Assembly: GCA_019244395.1 (NCBI GenBank)
Contig: JAFASQ010000334.1
Location: 1-35,137 of the forward strand
DNA from: Solirubrobacterales bacterium
GTDB lineage: Bacteria > Actinomycetota > Thermoleophilia > Solirubrobacterales > Solirubrobacteraceae
Length of the DNA: 35,137 nt
Reading direction: 5' to 3'
The notes under the pieces were generated by a model that worked only from the letters and a program-made list of their open reading frames with translations, made no database searches and was not told the DNA's origin. Position numbers and translations under genes: made by a program. Shown in pieces: positions 9,037 through 17,874 of the stretch (the first letter of the stretch is position 1; every line of letters begins with the position of its first letter).

Positions 9037-9537
9037 TCAGTTGCGCCGACCGCGACCTGGCTGTCGCGGCGCGCTGCTGGGACGGTGCTGAGGCCGGCGC
9101 AGCACCTCGTCGATCCGTGCAAGGAAAGCGGCGACGGCCGCACGTTCGTCGCTCTCGAGCTCCCCCGCGACGCTGAGGAGTTGCTCGAGCAGCGGACCGA
9201 TCGCACGGTTGACGACCGCCCGCCCACGACGGGTAGCTTGGAGGACCACGGACCGGCGGTCGGTTGGATGCGCACGGCGCACGATGAGACCTCTGGCCTC
9301 GAGGCGATCGGCGAGTCCGGTCACGGAGCTTGAGCGCATACCCAGCGCGTGAGCGAGGTAAGCGCCGGTCACGCGATCCCCGTTCGTGCTACGGATCAGC
9401 GCCACGAACTCGGTCGACGTCAGCCCGTGCTCCTTCGCCTCCGCGGCGAGGAAGTCTTGGATGCCTCGCGTGAGTCCCTGCAGCCGCAGGACCATCTCCT
9501 CCGGCGTAACCATCGCTCGGTATTGCTCGTTGCGCAT
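9037..9537 (-). CDS. MarR-family transcriptional regulator
   Basis: A protein of about 166 residues with the classical MarR winged helix-turn-helix. LTSTEFVALIRS is the first DNA-domain helix, VTGAYLAHALGMRSSSVTGL the helix-turn-helix, and LEARGLIVRRAHPTDRRSVVL the wing with its D-R-R motif. Long helices for dimer formation flank these at both ends. A basic tail (RPSSAPRQPGRGRRN) follows. The ATG at 9537 is chosen. A TTG at 9564 would add nine residues, and a later ATG at 9513 is possible, since none has a strong ribosome site. Such proteins are dimeric repressors released by small aromatic ligands or oxidation. Neighbouring genes give no clear target. Confidence 0.88.
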   Translation of the reverse strand: MRNEQYRAMVTPEEMVLRLQGLTRGIQDFLAAEAKEHGLTSTEFVALIRSTNGDRVTGAYLAHALGMRSSSVTGLADRLEARGLIVRRAHPTDRRSVVLQATRRGRAVVNRAIGPLLEQLLSVAGELESDERAAVAAFLARIDEVLRRPQHRPSSAPRQPGRGRRN

Positions 9538-9564
9538 CACACCAGTCTGGGCAAGTTTCGCCAA

Positions 9565-10635
9565 AGATAGTCCAGATGGCGGCGAGTTCGCTCGCCCGAG
9601 GATCCCGCGGCGCGACGAAACGGCGATCGGCTGCGAGCCGCGCGCATCGCCGCAATGCCGTTGTTTCCTATGTGCCGCGCAACGGGTTCCGGGCGCTACG
9701 ACGAGGCACGCGCCAAGCCGCCTAGCGCCACTTGACCGGGATCTAGCTCGATTATAGGATTACTCGTCAAACGAAAGATTGCGGCTTCGAGGGGCGTTTC
9801 TCCGCAAAGCCGCTCGTCATGTGCGGCGATGCGTTGACCCCGGTACGCTCAACCTTGCCGCGTCCAATAGGGTTCGCCCCCACGGAGCAGGACGACCGCC
9901 AGGCCGCGCCCCCGGCCTGGCGGCGCTCCGGTTGTGGCGTTTAATGCTCCCCGGCCGCGACAGGACGTAACGGCCACTCGGCATTTCGGGACACCGAATC
10001 CGAGACAGCGCGCGCAGCAAAAAGCCAGCGGCGGTGCGCTCGCCCAGCCCGCAGTGGTCGCTCAGCGACGGTGGTCGTGCACGCACTGGCACGGATAGGC
10101 GACCGCGGGCAGGCCTTGCCTCACGTCCTTCTCGCACTAAGCTGCAGAACAGCCTCACATACGAGGCAATTGCAGGCTCGCAGGACGCGAGCGGTGGGCG
10201 CGCCAGCTTTGCGAGGGAGCGCGGCCAGTGTGGCCGTCGCCGGCCACTCTTTTAGCGTCTCGCGGCCAGAAAGTGGGGCATGGCTGCTGGGACGTGAGCT
10301 CCGAGAACAGCGGCGCACCCACCGGAGGACGTGGATGCGCGACCCGGCGACCATCAGCCGGGTCGGGGACGCCCGAGTCCGGCCTGGCGGTCCGCACAAC
10401 CAGTACAATGGGCCGCTCTCGACGCGACCGTGCAGACGCCGATTCGCAAGTGGGGTCCGACATCGGGATATGCGGAGGCAGTGCGTGGCGATCTCGGAGC
10501 TCACCGACGCGAAGCGGTCGTTACATCCGAGAGCTCCTCGGCAGGGTGGGCGTTGACAGCGTCCGCGAACTCGCACCTAATCTCGGCGCGGTGCGCCGCG
10601 CGGAGCCTATCCCATGAGTCGCGCGGGAAGCCGAC
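9565..10635. other. long intergenic region, no convincing gene
   Basis: About 1.07 kb in which open frames on both strands are short, arginine- and serine-rich and lack family motifs. A short A/T-rich patch at 9740-9780 could serve the MarR gene as a promoter. Near 10485-10612 two plus-strand frames together read V-A-I-S-E-L-T-D-A-K then R-Y-I-R-E-L-L-G-R-V-G-V-D-S-V-R-E-L-A. This resembles the end of a LuxR-type helix-turn-helix with a frame change, perhaps a relic. The rest shows nothing I can name. Confidence 0.5.
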
Positions 10636-11394
10636 GTGACCCAGTCCGGGGGCCGCAAGCCCGATTCCCTCGCTGCCGACAATCGCGCGATCTCGGCCGA
10701 GGGCGCCGGCGGGCAGCTGATCGCGTCTGACCCGACGCTGGATAATTTTTGCCTCCAACTTCATTCGACGCCCGACGGCCAGGGCGTCGTTGTGCAGTAC
10801 ACGGGGATCCCTGGCAACCAGCCCGAGAGTTACCACAACTCCGTCGCGCTGTGGGACTCCTGGAGCCCCGTGATCGACGGGCCGAACAAGACGCCGCCGC
10901 TAGTCGTTGTCCCGATCTCGGGCAATCTCCAACCATCCACGGTCTTCGTCCCCTGGCCGTTCACCGGCACGGACTATCTGATCACCTACCAGGTGGGGGA
11001 CTCGCTGACGACGATGTGCGCAGCACTCGAGCTCTCGCTGAAGCTAAAGGCGACCGTGCCGCCCACTGCGATCTCGCTGAGCGTTAGCCAGCTCGACGCC
11101 ACCAGCATCACGATCGTCTATAACACCTTGGGCGGCTACTTGCCGAAAACCTACGGGAACTGGGTCGGTGTCTGGCAAGGGTTTTCCGGGCCCTACTTCG
11201 CGCCCACTCCGGACTCCTGGGCTCCAGCGGGAAGCGATCACACGCAGGATGTCCTCACCGTCTCGAACCTCCGGATCATCGCGGGGTTCGATTACCGCAT
11301 CATCTACTTCATGGGCCCCCAGGCCGACGGCGTACCGGGGTCCAATATCGGAGCAGTCCTGACATTCAAGGCCACAGAAGCTCTCGCCCCCTGA
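10636..11394 (+). CDS. 252-residue protein of two tandem beta domains, unknown function
   Basis: I do not recognise a named family. The protein holds two similar halves of ~110 residues (about 35-135 and 145-250), each with the pattern P-E/K-x-Y-x-N-x-V-x-x-W early and a D-Y-x-I-x-Y strand later. The second half contains PKTYGNWVGVWQGF and FDYRIIYFMG. It is a clear paralogue of the 228-residue protein encoded at 13385-14071. The start is GTG with a weak GGGAAG upstream. No signal peptide, membrane segment or coiled coil is visible. The last residues are hydrophilic. It is convergent with the glucanase gene that follows, 125 nt apart. The fold looks Ig/fibronectin-like, so a binding or structural role is plausible but unproven. 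Confidence 0.85.
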   Translation: MTQSGGRKPDSLAADNRAISAEGAGGQLIASDPTLDNFCLQLHSTPDGQGVVVQYTGIPGNQPESYHNSVALWDSWSPVIDGPNKTPPLVVVPISGNLQPSTVFVPWPFTGTDYLITYQVGDSLTTMCAALELSLKLKATVPPTAISLSVSQLDATSITIVYNTLGGYLPKTYGNWVGVWQGFSGPYFAPTPDSWAPAGSDHTQDVLTVSNLRIIAGFDYRIIYFMGPQADGVPGSNIGAVLTFKATEALAP

Positions 11395-11519
11395 TCAGCC
11401 GAGGCCGCCGACGTCAGATCGAGTCGTTCCGTCGAACCTGCTGGGATCCGACGCTGCGCGGGGCTGCGCTCAGCACGCGCGCATGCTCGGCCACTCGGGC
11501 GGGGGCGACCTGATATCGG

Positions 11520-12677
11520 CTACCAGCCGATGCCGATCGTGAGCGCGCTCGGTGGCTCAGCGTTGGGCAGGATCTTCACCGAGCTTTGGTCGTTGACGTC
11601 GTCGTAGGCGAAGCCGTACGCGCGATTATCTATCGAGATTCGGTGGAAGAAGCCCGCGTAGTCGTTGCTCGGCTCGTGCGTGTAGTAGTCGCCGGGCTGA
11701 TACCAGGTGCCGGTGGCGCTCGCGACGCCGCGGTTGAATGCAGCCGCGATCTCGGCGCCGAGCTCCCGCTCCACTACCTTCTCGGGTTCCGGAGGGACCA
11801 GAGCGCCCGCGCACTGCACCACATCCGCGGTCGTCGGCTTGTCCAGGAAAAAGGGGCCCTGCCCGTCCTTGGTAAAACGGAGCCGCCCGTCCACGACTTG
11901 GCCGCTAAAGGTCTGGTTGAGCCGGGTCAGCGTGAAGCCGCTCGTCGCCCACTGATCCCAGGCGGCGTCGATGGCCGGCTGAAGCATGTCACCGTACTCG
12001 CCACCGGTGGCAAACGCCGCCGACGACCGCGGAGCCAGGATACGGTACTCCCCGGCGAGCGCCTGAAAAGGGCTGCCGACCGAGCTGGCGTACTGCGCGA
12101 AGCTCTCGTCGCGGGAGAGGGTCATGCCGACGGTGTGGTCATAGCCCGTGGAGGCCTGCTGTAGGCGCACCGTGAGCGGGATCCCGAACATGTCGACCTG
12201 TGTGGTGTTCCCGCCGAACGGGACAGGCGAGTTCCCGTCGTACGCATACGTGAACTCGTACCAGTCGTAGTACACGTCGGCGTTCGGGTCCTGCGGATTG
12301 TGCAGGTCCGGTCCGCCCCAGCCGCTGTCGTCCTCCGACACAGGAATGTACATCGGCGATCCCGCCGAGAGGTACATCCGCGCGCCCTCGAAGTGCGGCA
12401 GCGGCATCCGCAGCGTTGCCGCCTCCTCGACGGTGAACGACATATTGGGGTAGTTGCGCCCGTTCTTCTCCAGGTGGCCGGGCTCGTCGGCCTCCCGATG
12501 ATCGATCGGCTTCAGCGTGCCGTCGGGGAGCAGGTAGGACCAGCGCCCGGGCGATGCCTGGCCAAGTACGGTGATGTAGATCTGCCCGTCCGCCCACCGC
12601 CCCTGCGTGTTGTTTGCAAACACCACTGGGAACGATCCATCGGCAGTAACGGCCGACCGTTGTGTGCCAGCTTCCAT
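11520..12677 (-). CDS. GH64 beta-1,3-glucanase (laminaripentaose-producing / thaumatin-like type), no signal peptide
   Basis: A 385-residue protein covering a whole GH64 catalytic unit. Recognisable are FPVVFANNTQGRWADGQIYI at the start, RMPLPHFEGARMYLS near 90-104, YYDWYEFTY near 136-144 and TTQVDMFGIPLTVR near 158-171. By the family pattern the catalytic acid pair should be E141 and D162, which I infer from position only. The enzyme would cut beta-1,3-glucan as found in fungal walls, curdlan or callose. GH64 enzymes are normally secreted, but here the protein begins directly with the domain. An in-frame TAG lies four codons before the ATG, so no upstream start can add a signal peptide. The ribosome site is weak. 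Confidence 0.9.
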   Translation of the reverse strand: MEAGTQRSAVTADGSFPVVFANNTQGRWADGQIYITVLGQASPGRWSYLLPDGTLKPIDHREADEPGHLEKNGRNYPNMSFTVEEAATLRMPLPHFEGARMYLSAGSPMYIPVSEDDSGWGGPDLHNPQDPNADVYYDWYEFTYAYDGNSPVPFGGNTTQVDMFGIPLTVRLQQASTGYDHTVGMTLSRDESFAQYASSVGSPFQALAGEYRILAPRSSAAFATGGEYGDMLQPAIDAAWDQWATSGFTLTRLNQTFSGQVVDGRLRFTKDGQGPFFLDKPTTADVVQCAGALVPPEPEKVVERELGAEIAAAFNRGVASATGTWYQPGDYYTHEPSNDYAGFFHRISIDNRAYGFAYDDVNDQSSVKILPNAEPPSALTIGIGW

Positions 12678-12762
12678 AAGGCAAGTCTACACGCGCAGCG
12701 CTCACCAGTGCACACGTGGCGACGCACGCTTTCTCCCGATTGGCACCGGCCGCGACGTAACT

Positions 12763-12784
12763 TTACTTACCTTCGCTGAAGTAA
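12763..12784. promoter_or_regulatory. inverted repeat TTACTT-N10-AAGTAA, candidate operator
   Basis: Six-base arms are perfectly complementary around a 10-bp spacer. A smaller inverted repeat GTAA-CT-TTAC (12757-12766) overlaps it. It lies about 85 bp upstream of the minus-strand glucanase start, in an A/T-rich island, a usual position for a dimeric repressor site. The regulator is unknown. Confidence 0.35.
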
Positions 12785-13372
12785 CTAATCACGGCTCCTC
12801 GTTGCCAAGAGGACACCTTTCTTACGAGAAGATGTGGGCGTTGCTGCCATCGACATCGACCATGAGCAGGCAAGAGTGCGCGGTGCGTTGCGCCTCGGCT
12901 GGGTCCGCGATGTGCGGGTCCGGCGCCCGCGCTGACCTAACTTGTCATGGCTGCCGGTCTTGAGCCCAGCAACCGGTCAAGGTGGCGACTCCTGCGCATC
13001 CGGCCCGCCCTTGGTGGGACTGCAACCAGCCGGTTCGCTCGGCGGCGTCGGCGTCAGTCGCCGAGCGGCGTCACCCTGAGCTTTCGCGGAAGTCGGTCGC
13101 GTTCCCGCGATCGCCGAAGTGCAATTGCAGAGAGATGGCTAGTTTTTCAGAGTCATCGTCAGGCAATTCGTTTATTAGAGAAGTAATCGTGAGTCATTTC
13201 TATGTAGGCACTCCTCTGGATATTCGTTATCATCTGCACTAGGGTATCGGCGCGGGGCGAAGCGCCAAGCCCACCGGACCGATTGGATCGCGTGGGTCTT
13301 AGGAAGATCGTCCCAGTCGCCGCGACTCGGAGCGGCGGGTAACCGAGTGGTCGTCGGCCGTGTCCGGCGCGG

Positions 13373-13379
13373 AAGGAGG
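13373..13379 (+). promoter_or_regulatory. strong Shine-Dalgarno site of the 228-residue gene
   Basis: AAGGAGG lies 5 nt before the GTG at 13385 and fixes that start. It is much stronger than the site of the next gene, which suggests high translation of the small protein relative to the giants. Confidence 0.75.
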
Positions 13380-13384
13380 CTGTA

Positions 13385-14071
13385 GTGAGCGACGTTGCAA
13401 CCAGCTATGAGGCCCCGGCGATCAAGGCCTTATCGGGGAGTGTGGTCGAGATCAAGATCCCGGCGCCCGTTCAACCCAAGGGCGTAGGGGTCAACTATGT
13501 GACCTCGCAGGACAACAAGCCTCAGACGTACGCCAACAACATCTACGTGTGGAAGACGACGAGCAACAACGTCCCGTGGGGCACGACTCCCGACGGGAAC
13601 ACGGCTGTGGCGGCCGACACTCCGGTCAGCACGCAGTTCCTGTCCTTCCCGTTCCTCGTCCAGCAGGATTACATCGTAGGCTACGCCGTGGCCGCCGACC
13701 CCAATGCGGTGTGCTCGACGGTGTACATCCCGGGCGCGACCCAAAGCGACCCCAGCACGTATGTTACGAGCGACACCACGATCTCGATCAACTCGTGGGG
13801 GAATAACTACGTCCAGGTGAAGCTGACCGGCCTCGGAAACTACTCGCCCTCAGCGAACAAGAACTGGGTCGGTGTCTGGGAGCTTGATCACGTGCCGTAC
13901 TCGGGCGACCCGATCGCCAAGACGAACGTGGCGCTGACGTCGGCCCATGGCCTGATCTACATCGGGAACGTGCCTCTTACGATTGGTTCGACGTACTCGG
14001 TGGGGTACTTCATGGCCGCGTCGCCGGCCGGGCGGACCGCTTTGGCCTGCAGCGTAACGTTCAACACCTGA
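13385..14071 (+). CDS. 228-residue protein of two tandem beta domains, first gene of the giant-protein module
   Basis: A paralogue of the 252-residue protein at 10636-11394. Two ~105-residue halves each show the same skeleton: P-Q-T-Y-A-N-N-I-Y-V-W with DYIVGYAV and VCSTVYIP in the first, and NKNWVGVWELDHVPYSG with STYSVGYFMAASP and LACSVTFNT in the second. The run NWVGVW is shared between both paralogues, down to an 18-base match in DNA. No signal peptide or membrane segment is visible. It precedes the 1247-residue gene by 52 nt on the same strand, with a strong hairpin between. I do not know a function. A repeated small beta protein placed before two giants would fit a subunit or decorating component. 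Confidence 0.88.
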   Translation: MSDVATSYEAPAIKALSGSVVEIKIPAPVQPKGVGVNYVTSQDNKPQTYANNIYVWKTTSNNVPWGTTPDGNTAVAADTPVSTQFLSFPFLVQQDYIVGYAVAADPNAVCSTVYIPGATQSDPSTYVTSDTTISINSWGNNYVQVKLTGLGNYSPSANKNWVGVWELDHVPYSGDPIAKTNVALTSAHGLIYIGNVPLTIGSTYSVGYFMAASPAGRTALACSVTFNT

Positions 14072-14074
14072 ACG

Positions 14075-14091
14075 GGCGCGGCTGCCGCGCC
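14075..14091 (+). terminator. stem-loop between the 228- and 1247-residue genes
   Basis: GGCGCGG-CTG-CCGCGCC is a perfect 7-bp G/C stem with a 3-nt loop, starting 3 nt after the stop codon. No T-run follows. It may be a partial terminator, or an element that shields the 3' end of the small gene's mRNA so that the small protein is made in excess. Confidence 0.45.
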
Positions 14092-14123
14092 TATCGCTCC
14101 GGCGCGTCGATGGCGACCCGGGC

Positions 14124-17100
14124 ATGACCAGCTTCAGGCGGATCGGAACCTCGGCGCTCTATAGCGCGGTCTCGAACGCTGCGTCGGGCGGGTGGGGATT
14201 CGCCATCACCCGGACGCTGCCCGACGGGCAGGAACTTCCGGCGGGTCCGATCACGCTGGGCGACGCGCTGGCGAACCTGACGTGGCAAGGCAGCTTCATA
14301 TACGTGGCCGCGGGGGCGTTTCCGGGTTCTGATGGTAACCCGCAGCCGTTCCTCGACAAGCTCACGACGTTCATCCAGAACGCGTCGGTCAGTGGCCAGG
14401 GCGCGATCCTGTTCCTACCGGACGGGTCCGGCGACGAGCTCGACCCGCCGACGTTGGAAACGTACGTCCTGCTGAACCGCTCCAGCCAGAAGATCACGCT
14501 GAGCGGACCGGGGCTGAAGGTCGGCCTCACGGGCGTCTCCGGCATCCAGTTGCAGATCGACCCAAACGCCCAGCTGTCTGTTCCTCCGGAGGGCGATCGG
14601 ATCGACCTCGACCTCGACACGCCGGTCGCCACTCTCGGCGGTACGTTCCCGCCGGAGGTCAAGGCGCCACCGACCAACGGTGCGCAATTGCACGTCGGCG
14701 GCTCGTCGAGCGGGGCGCTGACGTTCTCGCTGATCGTCGTGCAGAGTTCGCTTTACAAGCCGACAAACTGGGGATTTCAATTCTTGATCCCCAGTGAGTC
14801 GGGGGGCGCTCGGACGTTCCCCAACGAGCCCAGGGGCGCTGGGAACGGAAACTCAACGCCGCTCGATTTCGTCGCCGCGTGGCTCCCGTTCGCCGACCGT
14901 GGCCCGCCGAACGCCGTCCTCGGGTTCACCGCGCAGGTGAATCTGGTCAATCCGCGCAACCACATCAAGGACGCGACGCGCACGGTCTTCATGTTCGACG
15001 GCACCGGTACCGACACCGCGCTCCCTTCCTTCTACCGCACCAACTACGGAAAGCAGGTCACGCTGACGCCGGTGACCGATGGGTCGGGCGAGCCGGCCGG
15101 GCTGGTCATCAACGACGGCTACGTGGCGACCCCCCAGCAGAACGGGTTCCGTCTCGCGCCGGCCGGCGACTTCGTGATGGCGATCCCGGGTGCCGAACCG
15201 AACGGGCCGTACAAGCTCCTCTGTGGGCTGTCAGGCACCGAGACGATCGACTTCCTCCCCGAGGTCGAAGGCAAGCAGCACGGCACGCGGCTGCGCTTTT
15301 GGGCCAACCAACCCGCCAACATCCCGCAGTTCCCCCTCAAGGCAGCGTCCCCAACCGGGCCGCCGATCGAGGCCAATCTGCATCTCTTCGACGACCGGTT
15401 CGAGACGTCATGGGTGTCGGTTGTCCCGCCGTCGACGGTCGTACCGCTGCCGACGGACCAGCAACCTCTCGCGCACTACGCCGCGGCACCGAAAGGTGCC
15501 GAGCTCTTCGGCGAGGGGACCGCCGCTCCCGAGGGTCTGCTGGGTCCGAAGGACCCGGGGGTCGGCGTCCCGGCCACGGTCGTGTTCCCAATGTTGCCCT
15601 TCGCGGGCTTCACCCCGCAGAACGGCGTCCAGGACGCCAGCGCCGACCAGTTGGAGCAGGTGGCCCGAGAGATCGTTAGCCCGACTCGGAAGGCCGAGAT
15701 CGCCAATTCGAAAGAGATCGTCACCGCGTCGTCGGCGCACATGAGCCTGTTTGCCACCACGGCCGCGGACGGCGATGGCGATGCGCTGGTCAGTACCACG
15801 ACGCCGACCGGGTTCATTACGCGGTACCGCGAGAGCGACGGCAGGTGGAAGCAGCTCCTACTCGCGCAGGTCGCCAGCGGCTCGGGCGTGACCAGGCAGA
15901 TGGGTTTCACGGGACTCGACGGCGAGCTTCAGTCGGCCTTCCAGACCAGCGACCAGTTCCTGGTCATCGTGAACAACGAGCACCTCGGACCGATCGTCCC
16001 GGCCTCGTCGCCGCAGTGGTTCATGCCTCCTGCGCCTCCGCCGCCCGTTACGACGCCCGGGTTCTACAACACGATCAACATCGGCGACTGGAACTTCGCC
16101 AGTAACACCGGATCCGCGAATGCGTACGGCGACTACCACAGCGTGATCATCGTGAAGGGCGTGAAGGGCAAGCTCCTCGACGTCGATCCAGTCAACGGTG
16201 AGGCGTTGCCGACGAGCCTCGTGCGCAGCCCCGACAAGTGGACGATGCGCGACGTCTTCGCCTCGCCGGACCCGCCGGATACCTCCGAGCTGGGCGCGGT
16301 GTCGAACTGGCTGGTCGACTACTGCCTGTCCGCCTACCGGAAGCGCGACGACCCCTACTTCCAGAACTTCGCCAAGATCATCCAGGACCCCAACTGGACG
16401 GGCGTGCTCATCCTGAAGGCGACGGTCGAGGACGTGCCGACCGAGCTGGCCGGCATCCTAGCCGGCGTCAAGGATCCGAGCGCCTTCTACGCCCATCACG
16501 TGGGCATCGAGATCGGCCAGATCGACGGCAAGAACGTCCAGCAGACCGACACGACCTCGATGTTCGGTCTCATCTACTACATCGATCCGGAGTACGACAG
16601 CAGTCAGGAACCGCACACCGTCGCGCCCCACGATCCCAACGCCCCGTACGACTTCACCCTTCTGACGCTCAAGGCGCTCTTCGAGAACTCGGCGATCAAG
16701 AAGTTCGACAGCCTCGCGCAGATGGTGCTGAACCGGATCTTCGGCAGCGCGGTGACGGAGATGGTCGACCTGAAGAGCGATGACCCGCAGGCGAACCTCT
16801 ACAACGCCGTGCTCCTCGAGGGTGGCGTTCAACGCAACGGCGATGCCGTGGTCTACAGCCTCGCCTCCCGCTGGCCGAACCGGTACTCGCTGGCGAATAA
16901 CGCCCTCCAAAGCGTCGAGGTCGATACCGCGCAGATGTCGACGAGGGACGCCGGCTCACAGAGCGGCAAGACCGTCTCCTGGATCGCCATGAGCGGGTTC
17001 ATGAACTTCGGGATCATCCCTGCGGTTTCGGATTCGAAAACGCCTCTGCCGGCGTTCGACATCTTCTCCTTCGGCTCGACCGATCCGGAGCACCCCGCGC

Positions 17101-17867
17101 TCCGTGCGGGTCTGAGCTTCGACGGTCTCGGCCTGTCGATCACTGTCCCTGCCAACGACCCTCAGCACCCCATCCTTGCGATGGTCGAAAGCGAGATTGC
17201 GTTTAATACATCGGCGAGTCACCCCCGCGACGAGAGCATCTTCAACAGCTTCCAGCTCGAGCTGCTCGGGCTCATTTCCGGCGATGCCAACGCCGCCAAG
17301 AGCGGGGACAAGAGCGACCCGGCGAGCCTCGGCTACCTCCCTGCGGTCACGCAGTACAACCTTCGCGGAGTCACCTCGGGCGCGGGCGGATGGCACGGGC
17401 TGAACTTCAAGCTGAACCTCGGGACACCCGGCGCGCTCGCTGGAAAGGTCAACCTCGATTCCAGCCTCCTCGTGGCGTGGGCTGATGACAGCGGCGCCTC
17501 GGAAGGCTTCGCCGCGTTCGTCGGGGTCCAGCTTCCCGGCGCCGGCACAGGTGGCGAGCTGTTCAGCCTCCAGACGGTGATCAAGCTGTCGGTCGGTCTC
17601 ATCCAGCTGATGTACGTGTCGCCCTCGACCGGCGGTGACGGGAAGACCGGCACAGGTGGATTCCTCCTGGTGCTCAACGAGATCGCGCTGAAGCTCCTCG
17701 GGCTGCTCAAGATCCCTCCGAGCGGCAACACGGCGTTCCTGCTGTTCGGCGATGCCGAGGCGGCCGACTCAGCCGGCCTCGGCTGGCTGGCGGTCTACAA
17801 CCAGGCCAAGAAGAAGCCGGCGGAATCGCGCGCCAAGCGGGAGCTCGCCCAGCTGGCGGAGAGCTGA
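14124..17867 (+). CDS. 1247-residue protein of unknown function, partner of the following giant
   Basis: I do not recognise a named domain. The composition is that of a large, mostly beta protein: many short alternating hydrophobic strands, few cysteines, proline-rich linkers (for example PPAPPPPVTTPG near 634-645). The N-terminus is polar with no signal peptide. A segment near 495-545 (VVFPMLPFAGFTPQNG, then an acidic helix ending SPTRKAEI) and the C-terminal ~90 residues (FLLVLNEIALKLLGLLKIPPSGNTAFLLFG) look like conserved core elements. The latter is a hydrophobic amphipathic helix, not a clear membrane span. The tail is lysine/arginine rich. Third-position G/C is very high throughout, with no frame break. 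The start has a weak ribosome site, so expression may depend on the gene before. Only 7 nt separate it from the 3928-residue gene, so the two are almost certainly cotranslated partners. Confidence 0.93.
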   Translation: MTSFRRIGTSALYSAVSNAASGGWGFAITRTLPDGQELPAGPITLGDALANLTWQGSFIYVAAGAFPGSDGNPQPFLDKLTTFIQNASVSGQGAILFLPDGSGDELDPPTLETYVLLNRSSQKITLSGPGLKVGLTGVSGIQLQIDPNAQLSVPPEGDRIDLDLDTPVATLGGTFPPEVKAPPTNGAQLHVGGSSSGALTFSLIVVQSSLYKPTNWGFQFLIPSESGGARTFPNEPRGAGNGNSTPLDFVAAWLPFADRGPPNAVLGFTAQVNLVNPRNHIKDATRTVFMFDGTGTDTALPSFYRTNYGKQVTLTPVTDGSGEPAGLVINDGYVATPQQNGFRLAPAGDFVMAIPGAEPNGPYKLLCGLSGTETIDFLPEVEGKQHGTRLRFWANQPANIPQFPLKAASPTGPPIEANLHLFDDRFETSWVSVVPPSTVVPLPTDQQPLAHYAAAPKGAELFGEGTAAPEGLLGPKDPGVGVPATVVFPMLPFAGFTPQNGVQDASADQLEQVAREIVSPTRKAEIANSKEIVTASSAHMSLFATTAADGDGDALVSTTTPTGFITRYRESDGRWKQLLLAQVASGSGVTRQMGFTGLDGELQSAFQTSDQFLVIVNNEHLGPIVPASSPQWFMPPAPPPPVTTPGFYNTINIGDWNFASNTGSANAYGDYHSVIIVKGVKGKLLDVDPVNGEALPTSLVRSPDKWTMRDVFASPDPPDTSELGAVSNWLVDYCLSAYRKRDDPYFQNFAKIIQDPNWTGVLILKATVEDVPTELAGILAGVKDPSAFYAHHVGIEIGQIDGKNVQQTDTTSMFGLIYYIDPEYDSSQEPHTVAPHDPNAPYDFTLLTLKALFENSAIKKFDSLAQMVLNRIFGSAVTEMVDLKSDDPQANLYNAVLLEGGVQRNGDAVVYSLASRWPNRYSLANNALQSVEVDTAQMSTRDAGSQSGKTVSWIAMSGFMNFGIIPAVSDSKTPLPAFDIFSFGSTDPEHPALRAGLSFDGLGLSITVPANDPQHPILAMVESEIAFNTSASHPRDESIFNSFQLELLGLISGDANAAKSGDKSDPASLGYLPAVTQYNLRGVTSGAGGWHGLNFKLNLGTPGALAGKVNLDSSLLVAWADDSGASEGFAAFVGVQLPGAGTGGELFSLQTVIKLSVGLIQLMYVSPSTGGDGKTGTGGFLLVLNEIALKLLGLLKIPPSGNTAFLLFGDAEAADSAGLGWLAVYNQAKKKPAESRAKRELAQLAES
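17858..17863 (+). promoter_or_regulatory. Shine-Dalgarno site supporting the TTG start of the giant gene
   Basis: GGAGAG sits 11 nt before the TTG at 17875, inside the last codons of the preceding gene. It supports starting the giant at this TTG and not at an ATG at 17752. The extra 41 residues from that ATG are an arginine/serine-rich shadow of the upstream gene. Confidence 0.5.
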
Positions 17868-17874
17868 TCACACC

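Larger units (their letters stand above)
12678..13384. other. intergenic region upstream of the glucanase and the 228-residue gene
   Basis: About 700 bp between divergent genes with no credible coding frame. It contains two A/T-rich islands in otherwise G/C-rich DNA: 12755-12795, with an inverted repeat, and 13135-13245, just upstream of the plus-strand module. Both are likely to hold promoters. The word GAAGTAA occurs in both islands (12778 and 13180). Confidence 0.5.

Noticed and set aside
11515-11531. Hairpin ATCGGCT-ACC-AGCCGAT at the end of the glucanase gene as a terminator
   Set aside because: It overlaps the last codons and the stop of the gene and has no T-run on either side, so chance or a coding constraint explains it as well.
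17752-17874. An upstream ATG that would lengthen the giant protein by 41 residues
   Set aside because: The added residues are an arginine/serine-rich shadow of the end of the 1247-residue gene, with no ribosome site. The TTG at 17875 just after the preceding stop fits better.
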